DNA of 64,000 nucleotides from Acidobacteriota bacterium (lineage in GTDB: Bacteria > Acidobacteriota > Vicinamibacteria > Vicinamibacterales > UBA2999): assembly GCA_030650395.1 (NCBI GenBank), contig JAUSDY010000016.1, positions 1-64,000 on the forward strand, read 5' to 3'. Both the position numbers and the translations under genes were made by a program. Positions 16,544 to 25,389 of the stretch are shown piece after piece. Position 1 is the first letter of the stretch. Each line of letters opens with the position of its first letter. The notes beneath the pieces are model-generated. The model was not told where the DNA came from and ran no database searches. It saw only the letters and a list, made by a program, of their open reading frames with translations.

Positions 16544-17695
16544 TCACTTTTGGGCGTCCATAACTTGTGATCGGAGTTGCGGATCTGTCACGCCTTCACT
16601 GACGATCACGAGCACGCGCGAGGCCGGGCCCAGTCGCAGATGTTCGCGCACCGGCGCCATGGTGGGCTCCGTGCACACGGCCAACAGCCCTCCGAGAGCA
16701 GCGGATCCCGATGCTCCCGCCGCAATCGCGGGATCGTCGCCGGCCGGGCGCGCGAAGCGCCGCATCGCGTCGTGCGCCCACTGATCGTCAATCGCCACGT
16801 ACGCGTCGACGATTGGCTGCACCGCCTCGAACGCGAGCGGCGACACCTCGCGATTGCGAAGGCCGGCCATGCTGGTACTGAGCGGACCATCGACCGCGAC
16901 TGGATGGCCCGCTTGCGCCGACGCCATCAGGCACGCGGCCTGCGACGGTTCTACACACACAACATTGGGACGGTGGGGGTCTGACCCCGAGCGAGAGGTG
17001 CCGAGGGGTCTCCACCCCGCCACGCGAAGTCCGCGTGGCGGGGGCCCCGGTCTGACCCGCACGCACGCGCTGGCGACGCCGCACAACAACCCACCGACGC
17101 CACCTTGCACAAACACAACGTCAAACCGTTCGGAGATCTCGGCGATCATCCGCGTGTAGCCGAGCACGATCAAACGGGGGATTCGTTCGTAGCCCTCCCA
17201 CGATGTGTCCGACACGATCGTCCACCTGTGGTCCGCGGCCTCACCCCTCATGATGCGCACCGCATCATCGTACGATCCGTCGACGCGCACGACCTCCGCG
17301 CCTTCGCCGGCGATCGCCGCCACGCGCGCGGCCGCGGCGTCGCCGGCCATGTAGACCCGCGATTGGCAGCCCGCGTCGCGTGCAGCGCGCGCGACGGCGC
17401 GGCCATGGTTGCCTTCGCTCGCGCAGACCAGCGTGTCGCCGGGCCGGATCGCGCCTTCGGCGATCAGCGTTTCGATCGCGAAGAGCCCGCCGAGCAGCTT
17501 GAATGCGTTGAGGCCAAAGCGTGCGGTTTCGTCCTTCGCGAAGATCGCGCCGAGACCCAGATGGTCGGCTAACGCAGGCAAATGACGCGTCGGTGTCGGC
17601 TGTAACCGCGGCCTCGCGTCGAAGAATGCGCGGACTTGTGCATACTCCGCCGGCGAGAAAAGACCGGCCGATTCGGAAGGTCGCGGAGACGGCAC
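16544..17695 (-). CDS. PLP-dependent ammonia-lyase (diaminopropionate ammonia-lyase-like) with in-frame repeat insertion
   Basis: This 383-residue fold-type II PLP enzyme would deaminate an amino acid such as 2,3-diaminopropionate, serine or threonine. The PLP lysine is K66 in RFGLNAFKLLGG, the cofactor loop SEGNHGRAVA is at 93-102, and the phosphate-binding GGVGGLL is at 198-204. Between that loop and VVCVEPSQAA, where homologues are compact, there are about 30 extra Arg/Gly/Pro-rich residues (about 212-242) encoded by a palindromic repeat cassette at 16970-17060. The insertion keeps the frame but may disturb the enzyme. It is divergently oriented to the D-aminoacylase-like gene, suggesting linked amino acid catabolism. 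Confidence 0.82.
   Translation of the reverse strand: MPSPRPSESAGLFSPAEYAQVRAFFDARPRLQPTPTRHLPALADHLGLGAIFAKDETARFGLNAFKLLGGLFAIETLIAEGAIRPGDTLVCASEGNHGRAVARAARDAGCQSRVYMAGDAAAARVAAIAGEGAEVVRVDGSYDDAVRIMRGEAADHRWTIVSDTSWEGYERIPRLIVLGYTRMIAEISERFDVVFVQGGVGGLLCGVASACVRVRPGPPPRGLRVAGWRPLGTSRSGSDPHRPNVVCVEPSQAACLMASAQAGHPVAVDGPLSTSMAGLRNREVSPLAFEAVQPIVDAYVAIDDQWAHDAMRRFARPAGDDPAIAAGASGSAALGGLLAVCTEPTMAPVREHLRLGPASRVLVIVSEGVTDPQLRSQVMDAQK
16970..17060. repeat. Palindromic repeat cassette inserted in frame in a gene
   Basis: The centre is a perfect 12-bp hairpin CCCCGCCACGCG-AAGTC-CGCGTGGCGGGG (17015-17043). It is bracketed by two copies of GGTCTGACCC (about 16978 and 17049), the left one inside the palindrome GGGGTCTGACCCC. 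The ammonia-lyase frame runs through it. Confidence 0.8.
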
Positions 17696-17752
17696 AAAGG
17701 CCGAGGATGTGTTTGGGGACGGAATAGCAGAGCGATTATAGTGGCGTCGACG

Positions 17753-19428
17753 ATGTCTCGCCCCTCGCTCGCCGTATTACTGATGGCCGCAGGCCTCGTC
17801 GGGTCGGCTTGCCAGCAGAGCGAACCTGCCCTCGACGTCATCGTTCGAGGCGGCCAGGTGATCGACGGCATCGGCCAGCCGGCGCGGCGCGCCGATGTCG
17901 GCATCAGCGGCGATCGCATCACGACGATCGGCGACCTCGCCGCGACGCGCGCCGGTCTCGTCATCGACGCCACGGGCCTGGTGGTGGCGCCGGGCTTTAT
18001 CGACGTGCAAGGGCAATCGGGCACGACGCTGCTCGCCGACGGCAACGGCGAGAGCCACCTGCGACAGGGCATCACGAGCGAGATCATCGGTGAGGGCGGC
18101 TCGCCGGCGTTCTGGACCGCCGAGACCGCCGACACCGATGCGCTGACGCCCTTTGGCGTGAGCGTCGACTGGACCGGCTTCACCGGCTACTTCGAGCGCC
18201 TGCGCCAGCGCGGCATCACGATCAATCTCGGCACCTTCGTGCCGGCGACGATGGTGCGACGGACGATCATCGGCCTCGACAACCGCGCGCCGACACCAGA
18301 CGAGCTGCAGCGCATGTCAGCGATGGTCGATCAAGCGATGCGCGACGGCGCGTTCGGGCTGTCGAGCGCGCTCATCTATGTGCCCGGCTCGTTTGCGAAG
18401 ACCGACGAGCTCGTGGCGCTGGCGAAGGTCGCGTCGAAGTACCAGGGCATCTACATCTCGCACATCCGCGGCGAGAGCTTCAACCTGTTCAACGCGATGG
18501 ACGAGGCGATCGGCATCGGGCGCGAGGCGTCTCTGCCGGTCGTGATCTTTCACCTCAAGGTCGGCGCCAAGGCCAACTGGGGCCGAATGAGCGAGGCGCT
18601 GGCCAAGATCGATGCGGCCAACGCCGCCGGCGTGGCGGTGAGCGCGACGATGTACCCCTACACCGCGGGTGGAACCGGCCTGGCGGCGACGCTGCCGCTG
18701 TGGGTCCAGGAAGGCGGGCGCGAGAAGATGCTCGCGCGGCTGAACGATCCGAAGACGCGCGCCCGCGCGCGGCAGGAGATCGAGACCAAGCTCGATGGTT
18801 GGGAGAACCTGCTGAATGCCGCGACCTTCGACGGCATCCAGATTGCGTCGGTGCCGAAGGAGTTCGATCAAAGCGTGCTCGGCAAGCGCATCACCCAGAT
18901 TGCCGCCGAGCGGAAGCGCGATCCGTGGGAGGTCTACTTTCAGTTGTTGATCGACAGCGGCGGACGCATCGGCGCGCTGTATCACATGATGAGCGAGGCC
19001 GACGTGACCACCGGCCTCCAGTCGCACCGCGTCACGATCGGCACCGATTCGTCGGCGCTTCGCGCCGAGGGCGCGCTGGCGCAGGGCTCGCCGCATCCGC
19101 GGTCGTACGGCACCTTCCCGCGGATCCTCGGGAAGTACGTGCGCGAGGATAAGGCGCTCGGGCTGCCCGACGCGATTCGCCGCATGACGGCGGCCGCCGC
19201 TCAGCAGATCGGCATCAGGGACCGCGGCACGATCGCCAAGGGCGCGTACGCAGACCTGGTGGTCTTCAACCCCGCCACGGTGACAGACAACGCCACCTAC
19301 GAAAAGCCGCACCAGTACCCCGCGGCATCGAGCATGTCATCGTCAACGGCGTGCCGGTGCTCGATCCCAAGGGCCTCACCGGCGCGCGTCCCGGCCGCCC
19401 GCTCTACGGTCCGGCAAAACGGCCATGA
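17753..19428 (+). CDS. N-acyl-D-amino-acid deacylase-like lipoprotein (amidohydrolase), frameshifted near 3' end
   Basis: This is an amidohydrolase-superfamily enzyme of the D-aminoacylase/dihydroorotase branch. The ATG at 17753 gives a lipoprotein signal peptide with lipobox LVGSAC (C20); the longer upstream frame has no such signal. The region where the family's first metal-binding HxH is expected reads GFIDVQGQSG, with Gln at 86 and 88. Later motifs are ISHIRGE, FHLKVGAKANWG and GTDSSAL. A run of four C at 19318-19321 breaks the frame: adding one base restores a family-like C-terminus (a run reading RGIEHVIVNGVPVLDPKG) that ends in TGA at 19426-19428, overlapping the next ATG. Without the correction the frame runs to 19495. 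Confidence 0.82.
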
Positions 19429-21336
19429 TCGCGCCGCGCCACGTTGCGATCGTGACGGCTGCCGGCGTGATGGCGATTGCCCTCGTCTGGTCTGATCGCT
19501 GGCCTGCCGCGGCGCAAAGCGGCGCCGGGCGCGTCTCAGGCACGGTGCGACTGACGATGGCGGGCAGCGCGCCTTCAGGGGCGACGGTGTACGGTGGCCG
19601 ATCGGTGGCGCCGCGTGCGAAGGCGCAACCGGAGATTCGCAACGTCGTAGTGTTTTTTTGCCGACGCGCCGAAGGCGGCAACCAGGACCGCGCGGGCGTC
19701 GATCGCGCAGCGCGATGAACAGTTTATGCCCCACGTCGTCGCGGTGACGGTTGGTTCGTCGGTCGAGTTTCCCAACGATGACTCGATCTTCCACAACGTG
19801 TTCTCGCTGTCGCGACCCGCGACGTTCGATCTCGGCCGCTATCCCTCAGGCGCCAGCCGCGCCCGCACGTTTCAGAAGGCCGGCATCGTCAAGGTCTACT
19901 GTCAGATCCATTCACACATGAGCGCAGTGGTCCGCGTGTTCGACCACGGGTGGTTCACGATTCCCGAAGAGAACGGGGCGTTCTCGATGGACGGCGTCCC
20001 ACCCGGCTCGTACACGCTCGTGGCGTGGCACGAGCGCATTGGCGAGCGGCGCGACCGCGTGACGATTCGCGCCGGCGCGGGGAGCGACAACTCGACGTCC
20101 GACCGCCCGGTCACCGTTGCCGACGGGGTCTACCGCGTCGTCTCGGTGCCGTTGCAACTGGTTGACGCGGTAATTGGCTCGCTGGAGCTGGGGACCGCGC
20201 TCGATCGCAGCTATGCCCGCGAGCTCGCGGAGCTGTCGCGCGGGCATGCGGCGATCCTGAAGGACGGCGTCGTGCTGGCGAGCACGCTCGACGCGCCGGT
20301 CGCCGCGGATCTCGCGGCGCACCGGCCAACGGGTGGGCGCACCGCGCAGATTGTGACGCTGGCGGGCGAGTCGTGGGCGATTCAGCCGCTCTCGCAGATC
20401 GGCGATGTGGACTTTGTGGCCCTCGCCTCGATCGATGCCGCCGCCGCCGGGCAAACGCAGGCGGCGCTCACGAGCCTGGCCTGGATCGGATTGGGCGCGA
20501 TCAGCCTCGCGGTGCTGGGCAGCATCTGGCTGGCGCGCACGCTGACCAATCCGATCGATCATCTGTCGCAATCGCTGGCCGCGATGGCGTCCGCCGAACG
20601 CGCCCGCACGCCGGTGCCGGCGAGCGGCAGCAGCCGGGAGCTCGATCAGCTCACCGACACGTTCAACTCGCTGCTGCAGTCGGTCAGCGCGGCCGAAGCC
20701 GAAGCCGAAGCCGAGGCGACCTATTTGGGCGCGGTGCGCGCGCTGGCGGCCGCGCTCGACGCGCGCGATCCGTACACCTTCGGCCACTCGGAACGGGTCA
20801 GCGCATATTCGGTCGCGATCGGCCAGGAGCTGGCGCTCGATGCCGACGCCATGGAGATCCTGCGGCTGGGCGCGCTGCTGCACGACATCGGCAAGATCGG
20901 CGTGCCCGATGAGATTCTGCGCAAGCCCGGTGCGCTGACTCCCGCCGAGTTCGAAGCGATCAAGGCGCATCCGTCGGCCGGCGCGCGCATCCTGCGCAGC
21001 ATTCCTTTTCTCACGCCGCACATTCCGATCGTCGAACTGCACCACGAGCGGCCCGACGGCCGCGGCTATCCCCACGGCCTGCTCGCCGACGCGATTCCGC
21101 TGGCGGCCAGCATCGTGCACGTCGCCGATGCGTTCGACGCCATCACGAGCGCGCGCGCCTACCGCCCCGCCCGCATTCCGGCCGAGGCGATCGCCGAGCT
21201 GCGGCGATCGGTCGGCACCGACTTCGACGGCGCGGCCGTCGCGGGGCTCATTGCGGCACTGCCGCTGCTCGTCGGCGATCCGATGCCGCTCGACCCTTCC
21301 GCATTCCAATGGGCCCATCGCGCGCGATCCGCTTAG
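19425..21336 (+). CDS. Cupredoxin / sensor / HAMP / HD-GYP fusion protein (one frameshift)
   Basis: ATG 19425 overlaps the preceding stop. A signal/anchor segment is followed by a T7 run (19653-19659). Removing one T joins the frame to the one that continues from 19726, giving about 636 residues. The order is a cupredoxin-like domain with copper-type ligands (IFHNVF...VYCQIHSHM), a carboxypeptidase-regulatory-like strand segment (GVPPGSYTLVAWHE), a Cache-like sensor half (VYRVVSVPLQLVDAVIGSLELG), one helix (SLAWIGLGAISLAVLGSIWLA), HAMP, an EAEAEAE linker, and an HD-GYP domain with HDIGKIGVPDE and HHERPDGRGYP. HD-GYP domains degrade cyclic-di-GMP in the cytoplasm. The sensor half seems to lack its usual first helix, so this may be a gene fusion. 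Confidence 0.78.
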
Positions 21337-22400
21337 CTTCGGCGTGCGCCGCCGCGGCCGCGTGCCTGTTCGGCGCCGCGGCCCGCGACGCCGATGCGCA
21401 AACCTCGCGCTTCGCGCTCGATACCGTCGTGGCGGTCGACGGCGACGCCGGGTCACAGGTCGTGAGAAAAGCCACCGCGTGGTTCGATCTGTTTGGCGCG
21501 GTCCGGATTACAGACGGACTGGATCTCCGCGTGCGGCCGGTCGTGTTTCGCCGCTCGTTCGACGGCGGCTGGCGCGGGCAGATCTACGAGCTGGCGCTGC
21601 GATACGAACGACCGGGCGATGTCGGCTATCGGATCGAAGCCGGGCAGATTCCGTCGCCGATCGGCCTCAGCATTCTCGAGAATCGACCGAATCTCAACCC
21701 GGTCGTCTCGCAACATTCCACGTTGTATCTTCCGCTGCCGCGCTTTGAGGCCGGCACACCGACGAACTTCCTACTCGCTGCCTCGTATCCGCTCGGCGCG
21801 CAAGTTACCGTGACCGGGAAAACGTGGGACGCGCGCGCGGCGGTGACCGACGGATCGCCGGTGCGCGGCCGGCCGTTTTTCGGCGACAACAAGCCGCCGC
21901 GCATGGCCAACCTCATTTTCGGCGCCGGCGTCACGCCTCATATCGGCGTGCGTATCGGCGCCAGCGTCGCGCACGGCGGCTACGCCGGCAGCGGCGAGGT
22001 GCGCGACCCCGCCCGCGGCGATCGCAACGCCTCGGTGGCGCAAGTCGAAGGTGAATGGTCGTTCGGCCACACGCGCATGGCGGGCGAGTATTTATGGACC
22101 GGACGTGAAATGGCGGTGGGCGAGGCGCGCGCGCACGGCGGATGGGCCGAGATCACGCAGGCGATCCGGCCGCGCTGGTTCGTCGTGGCCCGCTATGACG
22201 ATCAGCGGACGCGATCGACGAGCCTCGTCGACAACACGCCGCGTCTCGAGATTTACCGGCGCTTTGAAACCGCCGTTGGCTACCGGCTGACGCCTGAACT
22301 CACCCTGCGCGGCAGCTACCTCACGCGCAAAGGCTACGTCGTCGGCTTCTGGGACGACCAGGTGCTCGGCTCGATCGTCTTCGCGCGAAAAATCCAGTAG
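21309..22400 (+). CDS. Outer-membrane beta-barrel (porin-like) protein
   Basis: This 363-residue protein has a signal peptide (residues 1-30, cut after DADAQ). It is a succession of amphipathic beta-strands with alternating hydrophobic residues, frequent aromatic girdles and a C-terminal strand LGSIVFARKIQ. It overlaps the HD-GYP gene by 28 bases and is probably co-translated with it. No close family is recognised; it resembles phosphate-selective-porin or outer-membrane beta-barrel models. The stop TAG is part of a GTAG-led hairpin element. Confidence 0.72.
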   Translation: MGPSRAIRLASACAAAAACLFGAAARDADAQTSRFALDTVVAVDGDAGSQVVRKATAWFDLFGAVRITDGLDLRVRPVVFRRSFDGGWRGQIYELALRYERPGDVGYRIEAGQIPSPIGLSILENRPNLNPVVSQHSTLYLPLPRFEAGTPTNFLLAASYPLGAQVTVTGKTWDARAAVTDGSPVRGRPFFGDNKPPRMANLIFGAGVTPHIGVRIGASVAHGGYAGSGEVRDPARGDRNASVAQVEGEWSFGHTRMAGEYLWTGREMAVGEARAHGGWAEITQAIRPRWFVVARYDDQRTRSTSLVDNTPRLEIYRRFETAVGYRLTPELTLRGSYLTRKGYVVGFWDDQVLGSIVFARKIQ

Positions 22401-22444
22401 GGCAACCCTTTATGGGTGCGTAGGGCACCCCTTTATGGGGTGCC
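22397..22444. repeat. Tandem GTAG hairpin elements with TTTAT loops
   Basis: Two units follow each other: GTAG-GGCAACCC-TTTAT-GGGTGC (22397-22419) and GTAG-GGCACCCC-TTTAT-GGGGTGCC (22420-22444, perfect 8-bp arms). The first TAG is the stop of the beta-barrel gene. A convergent gene ends at 22450. Confidence 0.85.
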
Positions 22445-22449
22445 GGGGA

Positions 22450-23721
22450 TCAAAACGCGCGCTTCCCGCCAATCCACACCTGTTCGATCGTTCGCGTGTT
22501 GCGAATGTTGTCGAGCGGGTTCGCGCCAAGAATCAGCAGATCGGCGGCACCGCCCGCGGCCAGCGTGCCCAGCTCGCCGGTCTTGTTGTAGCATCGTGCC
22601 GCGTCGCCCGTCGCCGAAACGATCGCCTGCATCGGCGTCAGCCCGGCCTCGACCATCATCTCGAGCTCGAGATGTTCGAAGAATCCCTGGAAGCGCGCCG
22701 GCGGCCCGGTGTCGGTGCCCATCGCGATGCGCACGCCTTTGTCGGAGAGCGCCTTCAGGTTGCGCTTCGCCACTTCGAGACCCACTTTGTATTGCTGCCC
22801 GGCCTTCCACGCGTTGCTGTTGCGGATCTGTGCGTGCCGTTTAGGATCCTTCAATTGCGCCGGTATGTCCTTGTCCACACCCTTGAGAAAGAACGGATCG
22901 TCGACCCATGACGGCGTCGAGTCGTAAATGAACGTCGAGATTTCACGGGTGAGCGTTGGGCTGTAGCAGACATCGCGGCTCTTGAGGCCGGTGATCAACG
23001 CCTCGTCGACGGGCTGGTCGCGCACGCTGTGCGCGATGAGGTCCGCCCCGGCGGCGAGCACGGCCCTGGCGTCTTCGAGCGAATAGACATGGACGGCGAT
23101 CCGCAGCCCGCGCGCGTGGGCCTGCTCGATGGTGGCCCGCCAGGCCGGCTCAGGCATCTTGCGGCTCGTGCCGAGGTTGTCGTCGACGCGGATCTTCAGC
23201 AGGTCGGGCTTCATGTCGGCGGCTTTGTTCGCGTTGGCGCGCGCCGCGTCCGCCGTATCGCCCGTGATCACGGGACCGGACACGAATAGCCTGGCGCGAT
23301 CGATCACGCCGCGTGATTGCTCGTCGCGCAGCTCGAAGGCGGGAGCCTGCTCGCCGCCGAGGCTGAAGACAGTAGTCACCCCGTACTGGGCGTAGGTCCT
23401 GAGCTGCCGCAGCACGTTGTCTCTCATGTATGACGCCGGATCTGTCCGCAGGCCCACCGTGTCCGCAACGTGGCCATGGGCATTCACAATGCCGGGCATC
23501 AACGTCTTGCCCTTGACGTCGACACGCGCCGCGCCCGCCGGCACCGGGGTCGAGGCCGAGGGGCCGGCCGCCGTGATCTTGCCGCCGTCGATGATCACGG
23601 TGCCGGCGTCGATCACACGGCCGGTGCCGTCGATCAGCCTGCCGCCCACAAACGCGGTCGGCTGGGCAGACGCTGGAATGCTCGCGGCCAGAACCGCCAC
23701 GGTGAGAAAAATGGTTCGCAT
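22450..23721 (-). CDS. Secreted amidohydrolase (imidazolonepropionase-like)
   Basis: This 423-residue metal-dependent hydrolase has a signal peptide (MRTIFLTVAVLAASIPASAQ, start 23721; an earlier ATG at 23739 is possible). It has the urease-like beta-sandwich N-terminus (GGRLIDGTGRVIDAGTVIIDGGKI), the metal-binding HxH in GIVNAHGHVAD, later histidines in AVHVYSLEDA and LIAHSVRD, and the C-terminal GTDTGPP aspartate region. It likely acts in the periplasm on cyclic amides or dipeptide-like compounds. It is divergently oriented to the response regulator at 23816, and the shared upstream region holds a nested palindrome. Confidence 0.88.
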   Translation of the reverse strand: MRTIFLTVAVLAASIPASAQPTAFVGGRLIDGTGRVIDAGTVIIDGGKITAAGPSASTPVPAGAARVDVKGKTLMPGIVNAHGHVADTVGLRTDPASYMRDNVLRQLRTYAQYGVTTVFSLGGEQAPAFELRDEQSRGVIDRARLFVSGPVITGDTADAARANANKAADMKPDLLKIRVDDNLGTSRKMPEPAWRATIEQAHARGLRIAVHVYSLEDARAVLAAGADLIAHSVRDQPVDEALITGLKSRDVCYSPTLTREISTFIYDSTPSWVDDPFFLKGVDKDIPAQLKDPKRHAQIRNSNAWKAGQQYKVGLEVAKRNLKALSDKGVRIAMGTDTGPPARFQGFFEHLELEMMVEAGLTPMQAIVSATGDAARCYNKTGELGTLAAGGAADLLILGANPLDNIRNTRTIEQVWIGGKRAF

Positions 23722-23732
23722 GGCGCGAAAGC

Positions 23733-23831
23733 TTACCATTCGACTCGGCGGGAATCACGCTTCTCGTGATTCCCGCCTCGCTCATGGCAAGTACCTGGCG
23801 GTCGCGGGGCCTGCCATGAGTCGAATGGTAA
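23733..23831. repeat. Nested palindromes in a divergent promoter region
   Basis: Outer perfect 14-bp inverted repeat TTACCATTCGACTC (23733-23746) / GAGTCGAATGGTAA (23818-23831). The left arm abuts a perfect 13-bp hairpin GGCGGGAATCACG-CTTCT-CGTGATTCCCGCC (23747-23777). ATGGCA/TGCCAT lie inside the remaining interval. Confidence 0.85.
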
Positions 23832-24487
23832 TATCGACGCAGAGCCTGCAGGTCCTGGTGGCAGACGACGAACCGGTGTCGCGGACCGTCGTGGGCGCCA
23901 TGCTGAAGAAGGCCGGCTATATCGTCCACTTCGCCAATGACGGCGACCAGGCGTGGAGCCAGCTGGACGGAGAAAATCCGCCGGCGATTGCCCTGTTGGA
24001 TTGGGAAATGCCGGGCCTCGCCGGTCCCGAGGTGGTCTCGCGGATCCGCGGACGCAAGGTGCCGACACCGACCTACGTGATCCTGCTGACCTCCCGCGAC
24101 TCGTCAGCCGACATCGTGGCCGGCCTCAAGGCCGGCGCCGACGATTACGTCACCAAGCCCGCCGATCAGGACGAGCTTATCGCCCGCGTCAACGTCGGCG
24201 CGCGGGTCGTGCAGCTGCAATCCGCGCTGGCCGAACGCGTCCGCAGCCTCGAAGAAGCGCTCGCCAACGTCAAGGCGTTGCAGACCCTGCTGCCGATGTG
24301 CGCGTACTGCAAGGCGATCCGCAACGACCAGAACTACTGGCAGAAGGTCGAGACCTACTTTCACGATCACTCGGGCGTCTCGTTCTCGCATAGTTACTGT
24401 CCGAACTGTTACGAGCGCTTCGTCAAGCCGCAGCTCGATGCGCTGGACGATGCCAGCCAGGCGGCGCAGAAACAGAAGCGCAAGTGA
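23816..24487 (+). CDS. Response regulator receiver protein with C-terminal CxxC domain
   Basis: This 223-residue protein has a receiver domain (about 12-130) with DD at 17-18, phospho-acceptor D62 and K114, a short coiled coil (about 132-158), and a conserved tail LLPMCAYCKAIRN...SYCPNCYERF with C162, C165, C195 and C198. Such tails follow receiver or PAS domains in many environmental bacteria and look like a zinc- or redox-type knuckle. The ATG at 23816 is used; ATG 23828 is possible. The stop overlaps the GTG of the Hpt gene, so it belongs to a phosphorelay operon. The kinase is not here. Confidence 0.88.
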   Translation: MSRMVISTQSLQVLVADDEPVSRTVVGAMLKKAGYIVHFANDGDQAWSQLDGENPPAIALLDWEMPGLAGPEVVSRIRGRKVPTPTYVILLTSRDSSADIVAGLKAGADDYVTKPADQDELIARVNVGARVVQLQSALAERVRSLEEALANVKALQTLLPMCAYCKAIRNDQNYWQKVETYFHDHSGVSFSHSYCPNCYERFVKPQLDALDDASQAAQKQKRK

Positions 24488-24855
24488 GCGGCACGCCGAT
24501 GTCTGAGCCGGTGCTCGATGCGGCGATGATCGACAACCTCAGGCAGTTGACGCCGCCGGGCGAGCCCGACGTCCTCGCTGAAGTGCTCGAGTTATTTCTG
24601 CAGGACGTGCCTCGGCGGATCGAAAAGCTGAGGGCCGCGTGGGCCGCCGGCGACGCGGCCGAGCTCCACAAGACCGCACATTCGTTGAAAGGCAGCGCCG
24701 GCAACATCGGCGCGCAGACCTTGTTCGGCGTGTGCCGTCAACTCGACGATAAGGGCCGGGCGGGCGACCTGACTGATGCGAAACCCCTCGTCGACGCGCT
24801 CGTGACGGAGTATGCGAGGGTCGAGGTAGCGATCGGCCTTATACTGAGAGGATGA
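24484..24855 (+). CDS. Hpt (histidine phosphotransfer) domain protein
   Basis: This 123-residue four-helix bundle has the phospho-histidine motif LHKTAHSLKGSAGNIGA, with H66 counted from GTG 24484 (an alternative ATG is at 24499). It would shuttle phosphate between a hybrid kinase and the adjacent receiver protein. Four-base overlaps join it to the response regulator before it and to the bacilliredoxin after it, so the three genes are likely translated together. Confidence 0.88.
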   Translation: MSGTPMSEPVLDAAMIDNLRQLTPPGEPDVLAEVLELFLQDVPRRIEKLRAAWAAGDAAELHKTAHSLKGSAGNIGAQTLFGVCRQLDDKGRAGDLTDAKPLVDALVTEYARVEVAIGLILRG

Positions 24856-25274
24856 TCGTACAACGTTATCCGGAACCGTTTATCGCGCCGATGCGCGCAG
24901 AACTTTCCCGCCTCGGGTTCGAAGATCTCAAGACACCGGAAGCCGTGGATGCCGCCATCAAGCAACCCGGCACGACGATGATCGTCGTGAACTCGGTGTG
25001 CGGGTGCGCCGCCGGCAAGGCCCGGCCCGGCATTGCCAAGGCGCTGCAGCAGGGCAAGCGGCCCGAACACCTCGCCACCGTGTTTGCCGGCGCCGATGTC
25101 GAAGCGACCGAACAGGCGCGCGCCTATTTCGCGCCCAACCCGCCCTCATCGCCGGCGATCGGCCTCATGAAAGACGGCAAGCTGGTGTACTTGATGGAGC
25201 GGCGCGATATCGAGAACCGATCGGCCGACATGATCGCTGCTGATTTGCAGAAAGCGTTCGAGACTCACTGCTGA
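24852..25274 (+). CDS. Bacilliredoxin-like protein (BrxA/BrxB family)
   Basis: This 140-residue thioredoxin-fold protein has the family's CGC active site (C50-G-C52, in VVNSVCGCAAGKARPG). Bacilliredoxins remove bacillithiol from proteins in Firmicutes; homologues are widespread in Acidobacteriota, where the thiol partner is uncertain. The length is normal for the family. It overlaps the Hpt gene by four bases (ATGA), an unusual pairing of a thiol-redox protein with a phosphorelay. Confidence 0.88.
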   Translation: MIVQRYPEPFIAPMRAELSRLGFEDLKTPEAVDAAIKQPGTTMIVVNSVCGCAAGKARPGIAKALQQGKRPEHLATVFAGADVEATEQARAYFAPNPPSSPAIGLMKDGKLVYLMERRDIENRSADMIAADLQKAFETHC

Positions 25275-25280
25275 CGCTGG

Positions 25281-25385
25281 GAGTGCAGAGTTCAGAGTGC
25301 AGAGTTCAGAGTGCAGAGTTCAGAGTGCAGAGTTAAGAGTCTTTGCGAGTCTGAACTCTGAACTCTGCACTCTGAACTCTGAACT
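25281..25385. repeat. Inverted pair of GAGTTCA/GAGTGCA tandem arrays
   Basis: About seven alternating heptamers (GAGTGCA, GAGTTCA) at 25281-25333 face their reverse complement (CTGAACT, CTGCACT units, 25351-25385) across a short loop. They fill the space between two convergent genes and could form a long hairpin terminating both. Confidence 0.88.
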
Positions 25386-25389
25386 GTCG

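Noticed and set aside
25281-25385. CRISPR-like repeat array
   Set aside because: Alternating heptamers without unique spacers, folding back on themselves.
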